Source of the DNA: Candidatus Poribacteria bacterium
GTDB lineage: Bacteria; Poribacteria; WGA-4E; WGA-3G
Reading direction: 5' to 3'
Assembly: GCA_003635195.1 (NCBI GenBank)
Contig: PYIY01000011.1
Coordinates: 27,199 to 91,198 of the forward strand
Length of the DNA stretch: 64,000 nucleotides
Made by a program: the position numbers and the translations under genes. Within the stretch, counting starts at the first letter, position 1. Every line of letters starts with the position of its first letter. Of the stretch, positions 17,721-26,423 are shown one piece after another. The notes under the pieces are model-generated. The model had not been told where the DNA came from. It searched no databases and was given only the letters and a program-made list of their open reading frames with translations.

Positions 17721-19025
17721 ATGAACCAAATCATCTCTATCGGAACCAGCCATCATGTCGCCCCGATTGAGTTCAGGGAAAAACTGGCGTTTTCCGAAGC
17801 ACAGCTTACTGAATCGCTCCAGCATCTTCGTGAATCTTATCAGATTCACGAGGCGGTAATTCTCTCTACCTGTAACCGGGTAGAAGTCTATGCTGTTGCG
17901 AATGCAGTGCGAACTGCTGACGCTGCCGCCAAAATGCTGATTGAGTTCCTCTCCCACTACCACTATATTGGTGTGGAGCCGCTGAAAAAATGGACGTATC
18001 TCCATCATAACTTGGAGACAATCCAACACCTCTTTAGAGTGACAGCGAGTCTTGATTCTATGGTGGTTGGTGAATCCCAAATATTGGGGCAAGTCAAAGC
18101 TGCTTTCGGTGCCTCGCGGGAAGCAGGGGGTGCCGGGACGGTTCTCAATCGCCTTTTCACCAAGGCCTTCAGCGTTGGTAAACGGATCCGTTCCGAGACG
18201 ACTATTGCCACCGGTGCCGTTTCTATTAGTTATGCCGCCGTTGAGCTTGCCAAAAAGATCTTCAATACACTTGAAGGCAAAACTGTTGCGATTATCGGTG
18301 CAGGTGAAATGAGTGAACTGACGGCGAAGCATCTCGTTTCAAATGGTGTTTCTAACGTAATTGTCGCAAATCGCACCTATGAACGTGCCGTCAAAGTCGC
18401 CGAGAAGTTTAACGGCACACCTGTCGCTTATGATAGCGATCTCGGTTTCCTCATTGATGCCGACATCGTCATTACTTCTACCAATGCTCCCGATTATCTC
18501 ATCAAACGGCAGCCCCTCGTTAACATCATGCGGAAACGCAGACATCGGTATATGTTCCTCATTGACATCGCTGTACCACGCGATATAGAACCGGACGTGA
18601 GTAAGATTGATCACGCCTTCCTTTACAATATTGACGACCTTGAAGCCGTTGTTGCCTCCAACCTCAAAGATCGACAACAAGAAGCGACCCGTGCCGAACA
18701 GATTGTTGTCGAAGAGGCGAAGCGGTTCTATGACCAATTGCAAATCTTTCAGGTCAACCCTACTATTAAGGCACTCCATCAGCAGTTTCGGGAGATCGCT
18801 GATACTGAATTGCAAGCCTGTTTCTATAAAGCAACGCTTTCGGATCAGCAGGAGGCAGCCGTAGCCTCTATGACCCAGGCGATCGTCAAAAAACTGCTCC
18901 ACCACCCCATGCAAAATCTTCGCTGTGCAGTCAACGATGGCAATGCCGACCACGGACAATACGTCCAAGCCTTACAAGAATTATTTGCTTTGGATGTGAA
19001 TGATAAGGAGACCAGTAACCAGTAA
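17721..19025 (+). CDS. hemA: Glutamyl-tRNA reductase
   Basis: This 434-aa enzyme makes glutamate-1-semialdehyde from glutamyl-tRNA, the first committed step of the C5 pathway. The start MNQIISIGTSHHVAPIEFRE aligns with family N-termini, so I prefer ATG 17721; TTG 17709 would add four residues. Catalytic Cys51 is in ILSTCNRVEVYA. The NADPH domain has IIGAGEMSELTAKHL. The C-terminal dimerisation helix region (IKALHQQFREIADTEL) is present. Its last codons run into the left arm of a heptamer repeat. Confidence 0.96.
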   Translation: MNQIISIGTSHHVAPIEFREKLAFSEAQLTESLQHLRESYQIHEAVILSTCNRVEVYAVANAVRTADAAAKMLIEFLSHYHYIGVEPLKKWTYLHHNLETIQHLFRVTASLDSMVVGESQILGQVKAAFGASREAGGAGTVLNRLFTKAFSVGKRIRSETTIATGAVSISYAAVELAKKIFNTLEGKTVAIIGAGEMSELTAKHLVSNGVSNVIVANRTYERAVKVAEKFNGTPVAYDSDLGFLIDADIVITSTNAPDYLIKRQPLVNIMRKRRHRYMFLIDIAVPRDIEPDVSKIDHAFLYNIDDLEAVVASNLKDRQQEATRAEQIVVEEAKRFYDQLQIFQVNPTIKALHQQFREIADTELQACFYKATLSDQQEAAVASMTQAIVKKLLHHPMQNLRCAVNDGNADHGQYVQALQELFALDVNDKETSNQ

Positions 19026-19095
19026 CCAGTGGCCAGTTAAGAAGTGTTGGGTAGCATCTCTTTAACTGGAAACTGTTCACTGGAAACTGTTAACT
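19011..19095. repeat. Heptamer hairpin repeat 4 (hemA-hemC junction)
   Basis: The left arm 19011-19040 (CCAGTAACCAGTGGCCAGTT units) overlaps the hemA stop. The right arm 19062-19095 has TAACTGG / AAACTGT units. The arms pair around a loop of about 21 nt. The hemC ATG follows 4 nt later without a Shine-Dalgarno. Confidence 0.85.
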
Positions 19096-19098
19096 TCT

Positions 19099-20028
19099 AT
19101 GATGCCCAACTCGCTCGTAATCGGCACTCGTGGTAGCCAACTCGCACTTTGGCAGGCACAATTCGTCAAAGATCAGTTGGAACGCCTTTATCCGGATCTT
19201 GAAGTCAACCTCAAAATCATCAAAACTACCGGGGACACAATTCCAGACCGTTCATTGGTTGGACTCGGCAAAGGGGTTTTTACTAAAGAGATAGAAAACG
19301 CCCTCTTAGCAGGCGAGATTGATCTTGCTGTGCATAGTTTGAAGGATCTCGCAACGGAACTACCCGAAGGGCTTTGCATTACCGCTATTCCGACACGGGA
19401 AGACCCGCGCGATGTACTGATCACAGCCTCTGGGCTTCCCTTAGAAGATTTACTGAATGGCGCAACAATTGGCACGACAAGTCCGCGTCGAAAAGCGCAA
19501 CTCCTCCATATCCGTCAGGATTTACAAGTCGTTGATATCCGAGGCAATATAGATACGCGGTTGCGCAAACTTCACGAAACCGGGCTTGATGGAATTATTC
19601 TCGCTGCAGCTGGCATCAATCGGCTCCGCAAGCCGGAAGTTATTACACAATTTTTTGAGGTAGAACGGATGGTACCAGCCGTTGGGCAAGGCGCGCTCGC
19701 AATTGAAGCACGCGAGGGCGATACCCCTGTTGAAAGCCTACTTGAACCCCTGAACGATCAGGAAACGGTGGCAGAAGTTACCGCTGAAAGGACCGTGTTG
19801 GCAAGCCTCGGTGGGGGGTGCCAAGTGCCGATTGGCGCGTACGCCAAACATGTTGATGGTGAACTTTCCCTTATCGGTGTGGTTTGTCATCCAGAAGGTG
19901 CCCTACGTATTGTCAAAAGCGCGAAAGGCGAGCCAAACGCGCCCCAACATTTAGGCGAAATTGTTGCCGAGAGACTCCGGGAGGGTGGCGCAACTGGATT
20001 TTTGACAACACAAGGGGATTTGAGATGA
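19099..20028 (+). CDS. hemC: Porphobilinogen deaminase (hydroxymethylbilane synthase)
   Basis: This 309-aa enzyme polymerises four porphobilinogens. It starts MMPNSLVIGTRGSQLALWQA, and the adjacent ATG at 19102 is an equally possible start. The cofactor-binding Cys241 is in SLGGGCQVPIGAYA. The conserved Arg/Asp blocks LAVHSLKDLATELP, GTTSPRRKAQLL and DIRGNIDTRLRK line the active site. Length is standard. It is followed by another heptamer repeat and the fused cobA-hemD gene. Confidence 0.97.
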   Translation: MMPNSLVIGTRGSQLALWQAQFVKDQLERLYPDLEVNLKIIKTTGDTIPDRSLVGLGKGVFTKEIENALLAGEIDLAVHSLKDLATELPEGLCITAIPTREDPRDVLITASGLPLEDLLNGATIGTTSPRRKAQLLHIRQDLQVVDIRGNIDTRLRKLHETGLDGIILAAAGINRLRKPEVITQFFEVERMVPAVGQGALAIEAREGDTPVESLLEPLNDQETVAEVTAERTVLASLGGGCQVPIGAYAKHVDGELSLIGVVCHPEGALRIVKSAKGEPNAPQHLGEIVAERLREGGATGFLTTQGDLR

Positions 20029-20034
20029 GGAGGA

Positions 20035-20153
20035 GTAACCAGTGGCCAGTAACCAGTGGCCAGTTAAAAGATGCTTTGTAATGCTAACAAGAAACTGTAT
20101 AGTGACACAAGAACCCTCTTTAACTGGTAACTAGTAACTGGTAACTGGTAACT
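20035..20153. repeat. Heptamer hairpin repeat 5 (hemC-cobA/hemD junction)
   Basis: The left arm 20035-20067 alternates AGTAACC and AGTGGCC units and ends in AGTTAA. The right arm 20120-20153 has five TAACTGG-type units, one diverged to TAACTAG. The loop is about 52 nt. The ATG of the next gene is 3 nt after the arm. This is the clearest copy of the family. Confidence 0.88.
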
Positions 20154-20156
20154 GTT

Positions 20157-21677
20157 ATGGGTATCGTCTATATTATAGGTGCCGGTCCTGGTGATAGAAA
20201 ACTAATCACACTTAAAGGGGTCGAATGCCTTCAGCGCGCCGATGTCGTCATCTATGACTTGTTGTTGAACGACGCATTATTGGAACACTGTCCGCCACAT
20301 ACCGAAAAAATCCAAGCACCCGATCCAAGGGTTCGCGCGACACGCCAGACCGAACTGAACCAATTACTTGTTGAGCACGCGAAAGCTGGTAAAGTCGTCG
20401 TTCGCCTCAAGGGTGGAGATCCCTATATCTTTGGACGTGGCGGCGAAGAGGCGATGGCACTCACCGAAGCAGGAATTCCGTTTGAAATCGTTCCGGGTAT
20501 CACTTCTGCGATTGCTGCATCCGCTTATGCAGGCATCCCCGTCACGCACCGAAATTACGCATCATCAGTCGCGTTTGTAACCGGACATTCCGCTGCACTG
20601 GGTCCAGATTCAAATATCAACTGGGAACAACTCGCTACTGCAGTAGACACACTTGTCATCTATATGGGGGTTGCGCATCTCCGCCAGATTGTAGAACGAT
20701 TGGTAACACACGGTAGGCATCCAGCAACACCTGTCAGTTTAGTGCGTGTTGGCACGACACCGCAACAGCGAGTCGTCCAAGGCACCCTTGAGGATATTGT
20801 ATCAAAGGTGGCGGCAGCCCAACTTGAAAGCCCCGCTGTTATTGTTGTCGGGGAGGTGAATAGGCTACGCCAGCATCTCCGATGGTTTGATACCAAATCG
20901 CTCTTTGGGAAACGGATTCTTGTCACACGCGCCCGCGCACAAGCAAGTGAATTCGCTGACCTCTTGGAAGCGAATGGTGCAGAGGTGATCCAATTTCCCA
21001 CTATAAAGATTCAGCCTATTGAGAACGTAGACGTGCCCCCTCTCGACACATACGATTGGGTTATCTTTACGAGTATCAATGCTGTTGAGATTTTCTATGA
21101 ACGCTTGCGGGAAAATGGGAAGGATGTCCGGACGTTCGGTGGAACCAAAATCTGTGCAGTGGGTCCGAAAACGGTTGAGGCACTTAACGCCATCGGTATT
21201 CAACCTGACTTCGTTCCAACGCATTCCCGGGGTGGTGCTATCGCTGCTGAAATAGAAGACATCGGTGGAAAGAAAATCCTTCTACCACGCGCAAAAATCG
21301 CTACAACGGATCTCCCGAACGGTTTGCGCGAAAGAGGCGCGCACGTTGAGGATGTACCCGTCTATGATACTGTCAAAGTCGCAAGCGATAGCGATAAAGG
21401 GGTTTTTGATAGGGGGTTTCTTCGCGATGAAATTGAGACGGATCTCTTAAACGGCAGGATTGATCTCGTCACGTTTACCAGTTCTTCCACAGTCACCAAT
21501 TTCTTGGAGATGTTCCCCGCACACGCGCCAGCAGTATTGCTTGCTGATGTCAAGGTTGCAGTCATCGGTCCCACCACGCAAAAGACGGCGATGGAATATG
21601 GTATACAAGTTGACGTGATCGCAAAGGCAGCTTCAGTAGAGAGCCTTGTAGAAGCGATTCTCGCGTTCACTTTGTAG
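20157..21677 (+). CDS. cobA-hemD: Fused uroporphyrinogen-III methyltransferase / uroporphyrinogen-III synthase
   Basis: The product has 506 aa. Residues 1-245 are SAM-dependent uroporphyrinogen-III C-methyltransferase (SUMT): VYIIGAGPGDRKLITLKG, VVRLKGGDPYIFGRGGEE, PGITSAIAASAYAGIPVTHR. Residues about 250-506 are uroporphyrinogen-III synthase (HemD): ILVTRARAQASEFADLLE, DWVIFTSINAVEIFYERL, DLVTFTSSSTVTNFLE. One polypeptide therefore makes uroporphyrinogen III and starts its conversion to precorrin-2, which feeds the dehydrogenase encoded earlier in the cluster. Such fusions are known in Firmicutes and Planctomycetes-like genomes. No Shine-Dalgarno precedes the ATG; it follows the heptamer repeat directly. 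Confidence 0.95.
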   Translation: MGIVYIIGAGPGDRKLITLKGVECLQRADVVIYDLLLNDALLEHCPPHTEKIQAPDPRVRATRQTELNQLLVEHAKAGKVVVRLKGGDPYIFGRGGEEAMALTEAGIPFEIVPGITSAIAASAYAGIPVTHRNYASSVAFVTGHSAALGPDSNINWEQLATAVDTLVIYMGVAHLRQIVERLVTHGRHPATPVSLVRVGTTPQQRVVQGTLEDIVSKVAAAQLESPAVIVVGEVNRLRQHLRWFDTKSLFGKRILVTRARAQASEFADLLEANGAEVIQFPTIKIQPIENVDVPPLDTYDWVIFTSINAVEIFYERLRENGKDVRTFGGTKICAVGPKTVEALNAIGIQPDFVPTHSRGGAIAAEIEDIGGKKILLPRAKIATTDLPNGLRERGAHVEDVPVYDTVKVASDSDKGVFDRGFLRDEIETDLLNGRIDLVTFTSSSTVTNFLEMFPAHAPAVLLADVKVAVIGPTTQKTAMEYGIQVDVIAKAASVESLVEAILAFTL

Positions 21678-21712
21678 GAGGGGTGTTTCCTTAAGTAACC
21701 CCGGTACCTCAT

Positions 21713-23212
21713 CTATCCGAAAATTGGGAAAACATAAGGCACAATCACTTTTTGATAGACAGTAATCGTCCCAAAAATCGAATAGTATCCTGCACACAAC
21801 ACCAATCCGATCTGTTTCCACAGAGGCGGCTGTATCTCTTTCGGTAAGAACTTCCGGTTAACGTAGAGCGTATGTAACGCCGTAATCACCAATAGATACC
21901 CACCGATTGTTGCCGATACCAGAATCATGAAAAACGGCTTGGCGAGATACATCGCGATAACACCCCACACGATATAGACACCGAGAATCGGATAATAGAT
22001 CCATTTGGCATTGTTTTCACCGAGGTTTCGGGCACGCTTCAATCCTGTCCATATAATATCAGTATAAGTTCGAGGCACACCGTCCACACCACCGAGTTGG
22101 GTCGAGAACAGTACCCAGAAACCACACACCAGTGTGAGATACCACAACACTCTACCACCTTTTTCGGCGAGTCCGTCTGCTTGGAAACCTGCTGCCGACC
22201 ACTGATCCATTTCCTGTCCAGCAGGCACAAATGCTATCGTGAGCATCGCTGGTAGTGCAATCCCGATAAAACACCCGATGAGCCAGATACCGTACTGCTC
22301 AAATCGGACGTATTTCCACCACTCTTTGAACCGTTTGAGATTTTCGGGTGAGATGCGAAACACCTTGCCCCAGTGTGAGAGGGTCACGTTTTGTCCGCCG
22401 ATCATTGATGGAATCGCGCCAACGAGGCTACTCATACCCCACCCTTTATCGCGAACGTAATTCGTGATGGTAACATTGCCTAAGCCGCCGCTGCCTGCAT
22501 AAGCAGCGAAAGCACCAAGCAACAACCAATTGACCTGTCCATCCGGGCCTGGCGTAGGAAGCGAACCGAAGCTAAAGAAGCCTTTGATCGTTGTCCACCA
22601 CACGCTTGGTGGTACCATAAACAGGTCGATCACAACAAGGTAGCTGATAATCCAGATAACCATGAATAGCTGGACCTTTTCAAGGGCGTTGTAAATTTTT
22701 CCACCGAACAGCACAATCCCCAGACACGCGAAAAAGATAAGATATGCGAATAGACGCACCGTTCCACTATCAGCATCTTGTGGCATATAACCGATCCACG
22801 CCGCAGCGAGTGCCGTCGCAGCAGTCATCGCCCAACCGGGCCAAATCCCAAAAAAGTTAACCCCCGAGTAGAAAGATGCCCAAAACGGCGCGCCCGGTTT
22901 ACAACGCATGTAGCCACTCAACATCGGTTCGCCGGTATAAAGTGTATAGCGGATCGCTTCCGTGTTCAGGATCACTTGAAGCAAAATGGCGATTGTGGCA
23001 ATCCAGAGTAGACTCCCTCCGTATTGCGCAGTAATCGCCGGTCCCAACAACCATTCACCACTCCCGATGGAACCACCTAACGCAATAATGCCGGGACCTA
23101 AGATGCTCCGAAACGCTTTCCCAAATTGATATTTCGGTGGTTCGGGGAGTTCCGCAACATCCCAATCGGGAAGCGCACCACCTGCGACACGTTCATTATT
23201 AGTATCTGCCAT
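21713..23212 (-). CDS. Nramp-family divalent metal transporter-like protein
   Basis: This 499-aa integral membrane protein has at least ten hydrophobic segments. The first begins LGPGIIALGGSIGSGEWLLG, in the position of the Nramp TM1 motif, but with SGEWL where classical Nramp has a DPGN metal-binding motif. The APC-fold layout and the later AGSGGLGNVTITNYVRDKGWG fit the broad Nramp group. Loss of the Asp-Asn pair makes Mn/Fe transport uncertain. It is convergent with cobA-hemD and the Ldh gene lies upstream on the same strand, 26 nt away. Confidence 0.75.
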   Translation of the reverse strand: MADTNNERVAGGALPDWDVAELPEPPKYQFGKAFRSILGPGIIALGGSIGSGEWLLGPAITAQYGGSLLWIATIAILLQVILNTEAIRYTLYTGEPMLSGYMRCKPGAPFWASFYSGVNFFGIWPGWAMTAATALAAAWIGYMPQDADSGTVRLFAYLIFFACLGIVLFGGKIYNALEKVQLFMVIWIISYLVVIDLFMVPPSVWWTTIKGFFSFGSLPTPGPDGQVNWLLLGAFAAYAGSGGLGNVTITNYVRDKGWGMSSLVGAIPSMIGGQNVTLSHWGKVFRISPENLKRFKEWWKYVRFEQYGIWLIGCFIGIALPAMLTIAFVPAGQEMDQWSAAGFQADGLAEKGGRVLWYLTLVCGFWVLFSTQLGGVDGVPRTYTDIIWTGLKRARNLGENNAKWIYYPILGVYIVWGVIAMYLAKPFFMILVSATIGGYLLVITALHTLYVNRKFLPKEIQPPLWKQIGLVLCAGYYSIFGTITVYQKVIVPYVFPIFG

Positions 23213-23238
23213 ATCTACCTCTTATTTTTTAACTTTTC

Positions 23239-24267
23239 CTACCATTCCCAACAGATTGGGACATCTAATTTCTCAGCGATGCCGGCGAGACCTCGTAAGT
23301 GATCCACATGGATCGGAATGCCGTTTTCAAGGTAATTGTCGTAGTGATTCCACTCGATTTCACCGGGAAGGTATGCCTGTTCCACGCCTTCTGCCGTTTT
23401 TGAGGCGTGTATCTTACCAATTCCCTGCTGAATCTCTTCAACGTAACCATCATAATCGGTGAAACTCGCAATGTTCAGCGCGAAAAAGAAGTGCTCAGAG
23501 GGATCCCCCGATTTATTACACGCCATCAAGCCACCACTCAGCGGACCGGCGAGAATACCCATGATGAGTGCCAAGCCGTAGCCACGGGGTCCTGCTGCGG
23601 GTGCTAAGAACCGTCCCTTGTCCGGGTCGTTGGTCGGTTGTCCGGTATCGTCAACAAGCCAGCCTTCTGGAATCGGTTTACCATACATCCGAAGTGTGCC
23701 GATCTTCCCCCAGGCAGAAACACCGCACGCCATATCCAAAACGATCGGATGCCCGTCGCCAGTGGGCAGCGCGTAACTCATTGCGTTATTAGCAACTACC
23801 GCTTCGGCACCACCGGGTGCTACAATAGAGGCACCACCTGTATTCGTTGTCGAAAACCCGATCATCTGATGCGATGCTGCCATAATTGCGTAGCACGCTG
23901 CCGCACCGAAATGCCCGGCATTGCGTACCCCTGCCGCGGCGATACCGGTCGTCTCTGCTTTTGCCATTGCCGTCTCCATAGCAAATGTGCTTGCCAGATG
24001 TCCCATGCCGTTATCGCCGTCAATGACAACGAAACTCGGACCTTCTGTCGCAATGTGGAGGTTGGGTTTTGGATTCATCTTACCGTCAAGGATGAGGTTG
24101 AGGTAACCGGGCAAAGCGCGTGTGCCGTGTGAATGCACGCCCCGCAAATCGGTCTGCACTTGAAGTCTCGCGATCGTTTCCGCATCTTCTGAGCGCAGTC
24201 CGGCTTTTTCACAGAGCGTCCGAGCGAAGTCGTGTAACTTCGCTGAATCTACTCCAATTTCCTGCAT
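23239..24267 (-). CDS. Ldh-family (malate/L-lactate/ureidoglycolate type) NAD(P) dehydrogenase
   Basis: I choose ATG 24267 (MQEIGVDSAKLHDFARTLCE), which has GGAG just upstream; a more distal ATG at 24348 would add an atypical 27-residue leader. The 342-aa product has VQTDLRGVHSHGTRALPGYL, with a conserved His, then FVVIDGDNGMGHL and the GRFLAPAAGPRGYGLALIMG block. These are family signatures of the Ldh_2 fold, which is distinct from classical lactate dehydrogenase. Substrates range over 2-oxoacid and 2-hydroxyacid pairs and cannot be decided here. Probably an operon with the Nramp-like gene. Confidence 0.88.
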   Translation of the reverse strand: MQEIGVDSAKLHDFARTLCEKAGLRSEDAETIARLQVQTDLRGVHSHGTRALPGYLNLILDGKMNPKPNLHIATEGPSFVVIDGDNGMGHLASTFAMETAMAKAETTGIAAAGVRNAGHFGAAACYAIMAASHQMIGFSTTNTGGASIVAPGGAEAVVANNAMSYALPTGDGHPIVLDMACGVSAWGKIGTLRMYGKPIPEGWLVDDTGQPTNDPDKGRFLAPAAGPRGYGLALIMGILAGPLSGGLMACNKSGDPSEHFFFALNIASFTDYDGYVEEIQQGIGKIHASKTAEGVEQAYLPGEIEWNHYDNYLENGIPIHVDHLRGLAGIAEKLDVPICWEW

Positions 24268-24428
24268 AACATTTTCTCCAATCGTGAATTCACTGCGTAT
24301 TGTAGCAAAGGCAGGCTTCCATATCAAGTACAATCCAGATTTTTTCAATTGATCTCAATGTTTCTTTGGACAAACCTACTCGATTAACGTTAAAATTTAC
24401 GCAGAAAAAGAAGATGGAGGGAATACAC

Positions 24429-24956
24429 ATGCGTCAACGCAACATAAAAATACGCTTCCTGCCTTTTATGCTTATGTTCACCTATCTGATCTTTTCTTCG
24501 TGCGCGGATAATCCATTGCAACCCGTCAGTAGTGAAGAAGAACAACGCATAAAAGCGGAACTGGATGACCGTTCATTCCGACAGTTTGACCCTTCTAAAG
24601 ATGCCGACAAACGAAAAGCCGTTATCATTGATTTCTTTAACGGCGTTAGTCTTTGGGCACAGTATGCCGAAGGTATGTATGCGCTTAGCGAATGGGAGAT
24701 ATTATCAGACGACTATCGTATTGAAAAGGCGGGTTCGGAATACAGGATTTATTTCGAGGCACCACGTTCTGCACAAATACTCCCCACAGAGTGTGACAAT
24801 TGCATCGAAACCACGGGGATTTCAATCTCGATCCAAAATCTTTTCGATAGTGAGAAGATAAGGTTCAAGTTGAATATCAACAACGACAACTTTCCGCGCC
24901 CGTTCCCCATATTTGAATCGTGGACAAAATTTAATGAGGATGAGTATTTTGATTGA
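24429..24956 (+). CDS. Small lipoprotein, unknown function
   Basis: ATG 24429 follows GGAGGG with 7 nt spacing and gives 175 aa. MRQRNIKIRFLPFMLMFTYL begins the signal peptide, and the lipobox is FSSCADN. The mature part is charged, with DDRSFRQFDPSKDADKRKAV and a Cys pair in TECDNCIETTG. I recognise no family. An upstream ATG at 24414 lies before the ribosome site and is unlikely. Confidence 0.75.
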   Translation: MRQRNIKIRFLPFMLMFTYLIFSSCADNPLQPVSSEEEQRIKAELDDRSFRQFDPSKDADKRKAVIIDFFNGVSLWAQYAEGMYALSEWEILSDDYRIEKAGSEYRIYFEAPRSAQILPTECDNCIETTGISISIQNLFDSEKIRFKLNINNDNFPRPFPIFESWTKFNEDEYFD

Positions 24957-25063
24957 ACTGCTCGATCATCGCGGAGGTAAACCTTCAATTTACCAAGTGC
25001 TGCACACTATAGTTGGGTAGGGGATATAGTTGGCTATCAACTTGCTTGAGAACGAGAAAATGC

Positions 25064-25093
25064 TTGATTCCAAGTGCCATTTCAGGCTAAAAT
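25064..25093 (+). promoter_or_regulatory. Sigma70-like promoter of the TPR operon
   Basis: TTGATT (25064-25069) and TAAAAT (25088-25093) with an 18-bp spacer lie 22 nt upstream of the ATG of the TPR gene. GGAGG follows at 25101-25105. Confidence 0.45.
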
Positions 25094-25115
25094 AAGCGAT
25101 GGAGGATAAACATTC

Positions 25116-26423
25116 ATGTTTCAAAAAGGCTTATCATCCATCGTTTTTTTATGCGTTGTTTTCATGAACACTGCGTGGAATGCTGCGGCACAAACACCCC
25201 AAGAACTCTATACCCGCGGCATGCAAGCGGTACGTCAAGGAAAACACCAACAGGCGATTCAGGATCTTCAGCGTGCCGTTACAGTGCAACCGGATTACGC
25301 CAAAGCACACGCTGCCTTAGGCACAATCTACCTCCAACTCAGTGACTTTCCCGCAGCTGAGAAGGCCCTCACACTTGCTCTAAATATCAACCCAGACCTG
25401 CTACAGGCTGAGGCGAACCTCGCTGTCCTCTACACCAAAACGAAACGTCTTGACGACGCTATCCGCGTCTACCAGAACCTTATTCGGAGACAACCTGAAT
25501 CGCTTCAAGTTCGACTCGGCATCGCATCCGCATATCAACAAGCCGAGCGGTTTCCGGAGGCGATAGAAGCCTACCTCGAAAGCCTAAAACGTTCTCCAAA
25601 CCTCGCCGCCGCGATGACGAACCTCGCCTCCTGTTATGAAGCGATTGAAGACAATGCCCAGGCAATCCACTATTATAAGGCCGCTTTAGCCGTTGAACCG
25701 AATCTCCCGATGGCGAACGGCAACTTGGGTGCTATCTACCAAGAGCAAGGCGAATTGGATAAGGCACTTCCACTTTTAGAAACGGCTATCCGCCAAAATC
25801 CACACTTTACTGCTGCCCGCTATCGACTCGGTTTGGTCCTCACAAAAAAACGGGAGTTTCAACGCGCCGCTGCAGAATACCAACGCGTTATTGCACAGCA
25901 ACGCGACCATGTCGGTGCATACTATAATCTCGCGCAGGCACTCTTCCGACTCAAGAAGCGGGAAGAGGGCAAACGCGCCATGGACGCTTACCACCGTCTC
26001 AATGAAATCGCACAAGAGATTGATACCCGTGAGCGCGCAACCCTCATGGAACCGAGTAACCCCATGCAGCAGTACCGACTCGGACTTGTTTACGCGAAAT
26101 ATGGGAAAATTACTGAGGCGATTTCGGCGTTTCAGGCGACCTTGAAACTTGATGGCGATGCCCACTACGCACTAAATGCATTAGCCCGACTCTATATCCT
26201 GCAAAAAACGCAGTTACAGGATGCTGTCTCTTATGCCAAAAAGGCGTTCCGTTTATCACCGGCACCACAGTATCTACAGACCCTCGCTTTAGTGCATTTC
26301 CAGATGGGGGCGCGTGAAAGCGCGTTAAAAGCAATCCATACCGCCATCGAAATGGAACCCGAAAACGAGGCTTTTCAACAGACATTAGCAGAAATTCAAG
26401 GATTAGATGAAAAAGCGAAATAA
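25116..26423 (+). CDS. Exported TPR-repeat protein
   Basis: This 435-aa protein has a signal peptide ending NAAAQTPQ, then nine or ten TPR units (LYTRGMQAVRQGKHQQAIQD, AHAALGTIYLQLSDFPAAEK, ANLAVLYTKTKRLDDAIRVY and onwards), spaced at the usual 34 residues. Such proteins are periplasmic scaffolds. The 3' end overlaps the next gene by 17 nt, and a helix-hairpin-helix gene follows, so the three probably form one operon. No catalytic part is visible. Confidence 0.9.
   Translation: MFQKGLSSIVFLCVVFMNTAWNAAAQTPQELYTRGMQAVRQGKHQQAIQDLQRAVTVQPDYAKAHAALGTIYLQLSDFPAAEKALTLALNINPDLLQAEANLAVLYTKTKRLDDAIRVYQNLIRRQPESLQVRLGIASAYQQAERFPEAIEAYLESLKRSPNLAAAMTNLASCYEAIEDNAQAIHYYKAALAVEPNLPMANGNLGAIYQEQGELDKALPLLETAIRQNPHFTAARYRLGLVLTKKREFQRAAAEYQRVIAQQRDHVGAYYNLAQALFRLKKREEGKRAMDAYHRLNEIAQEIDTRERATLMEPSNPMQQYRLGLVYAKYGKITEAISAFQATLKLDGDAHYALNALARLYILQKTQLQDAVSYAKKAFRLSPAPQYLQTLALVHFQMGARESALKAIHTAIEMEPENEAFQQTLAEIQGLDEKAK

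Noticed and set aside
12905..20153. CRISPR array
   Set aside because: The short TAACTGG units have no spacers of fixed length, and no cas gene is present; they form hairpins between genes instead.
11891..21677. One single transcript from hemB to cobA-hemD
   Set aside because: A consensus promoter precedes hemA and several gaps exceed 100 nt, so at least two transcripts are more likely.
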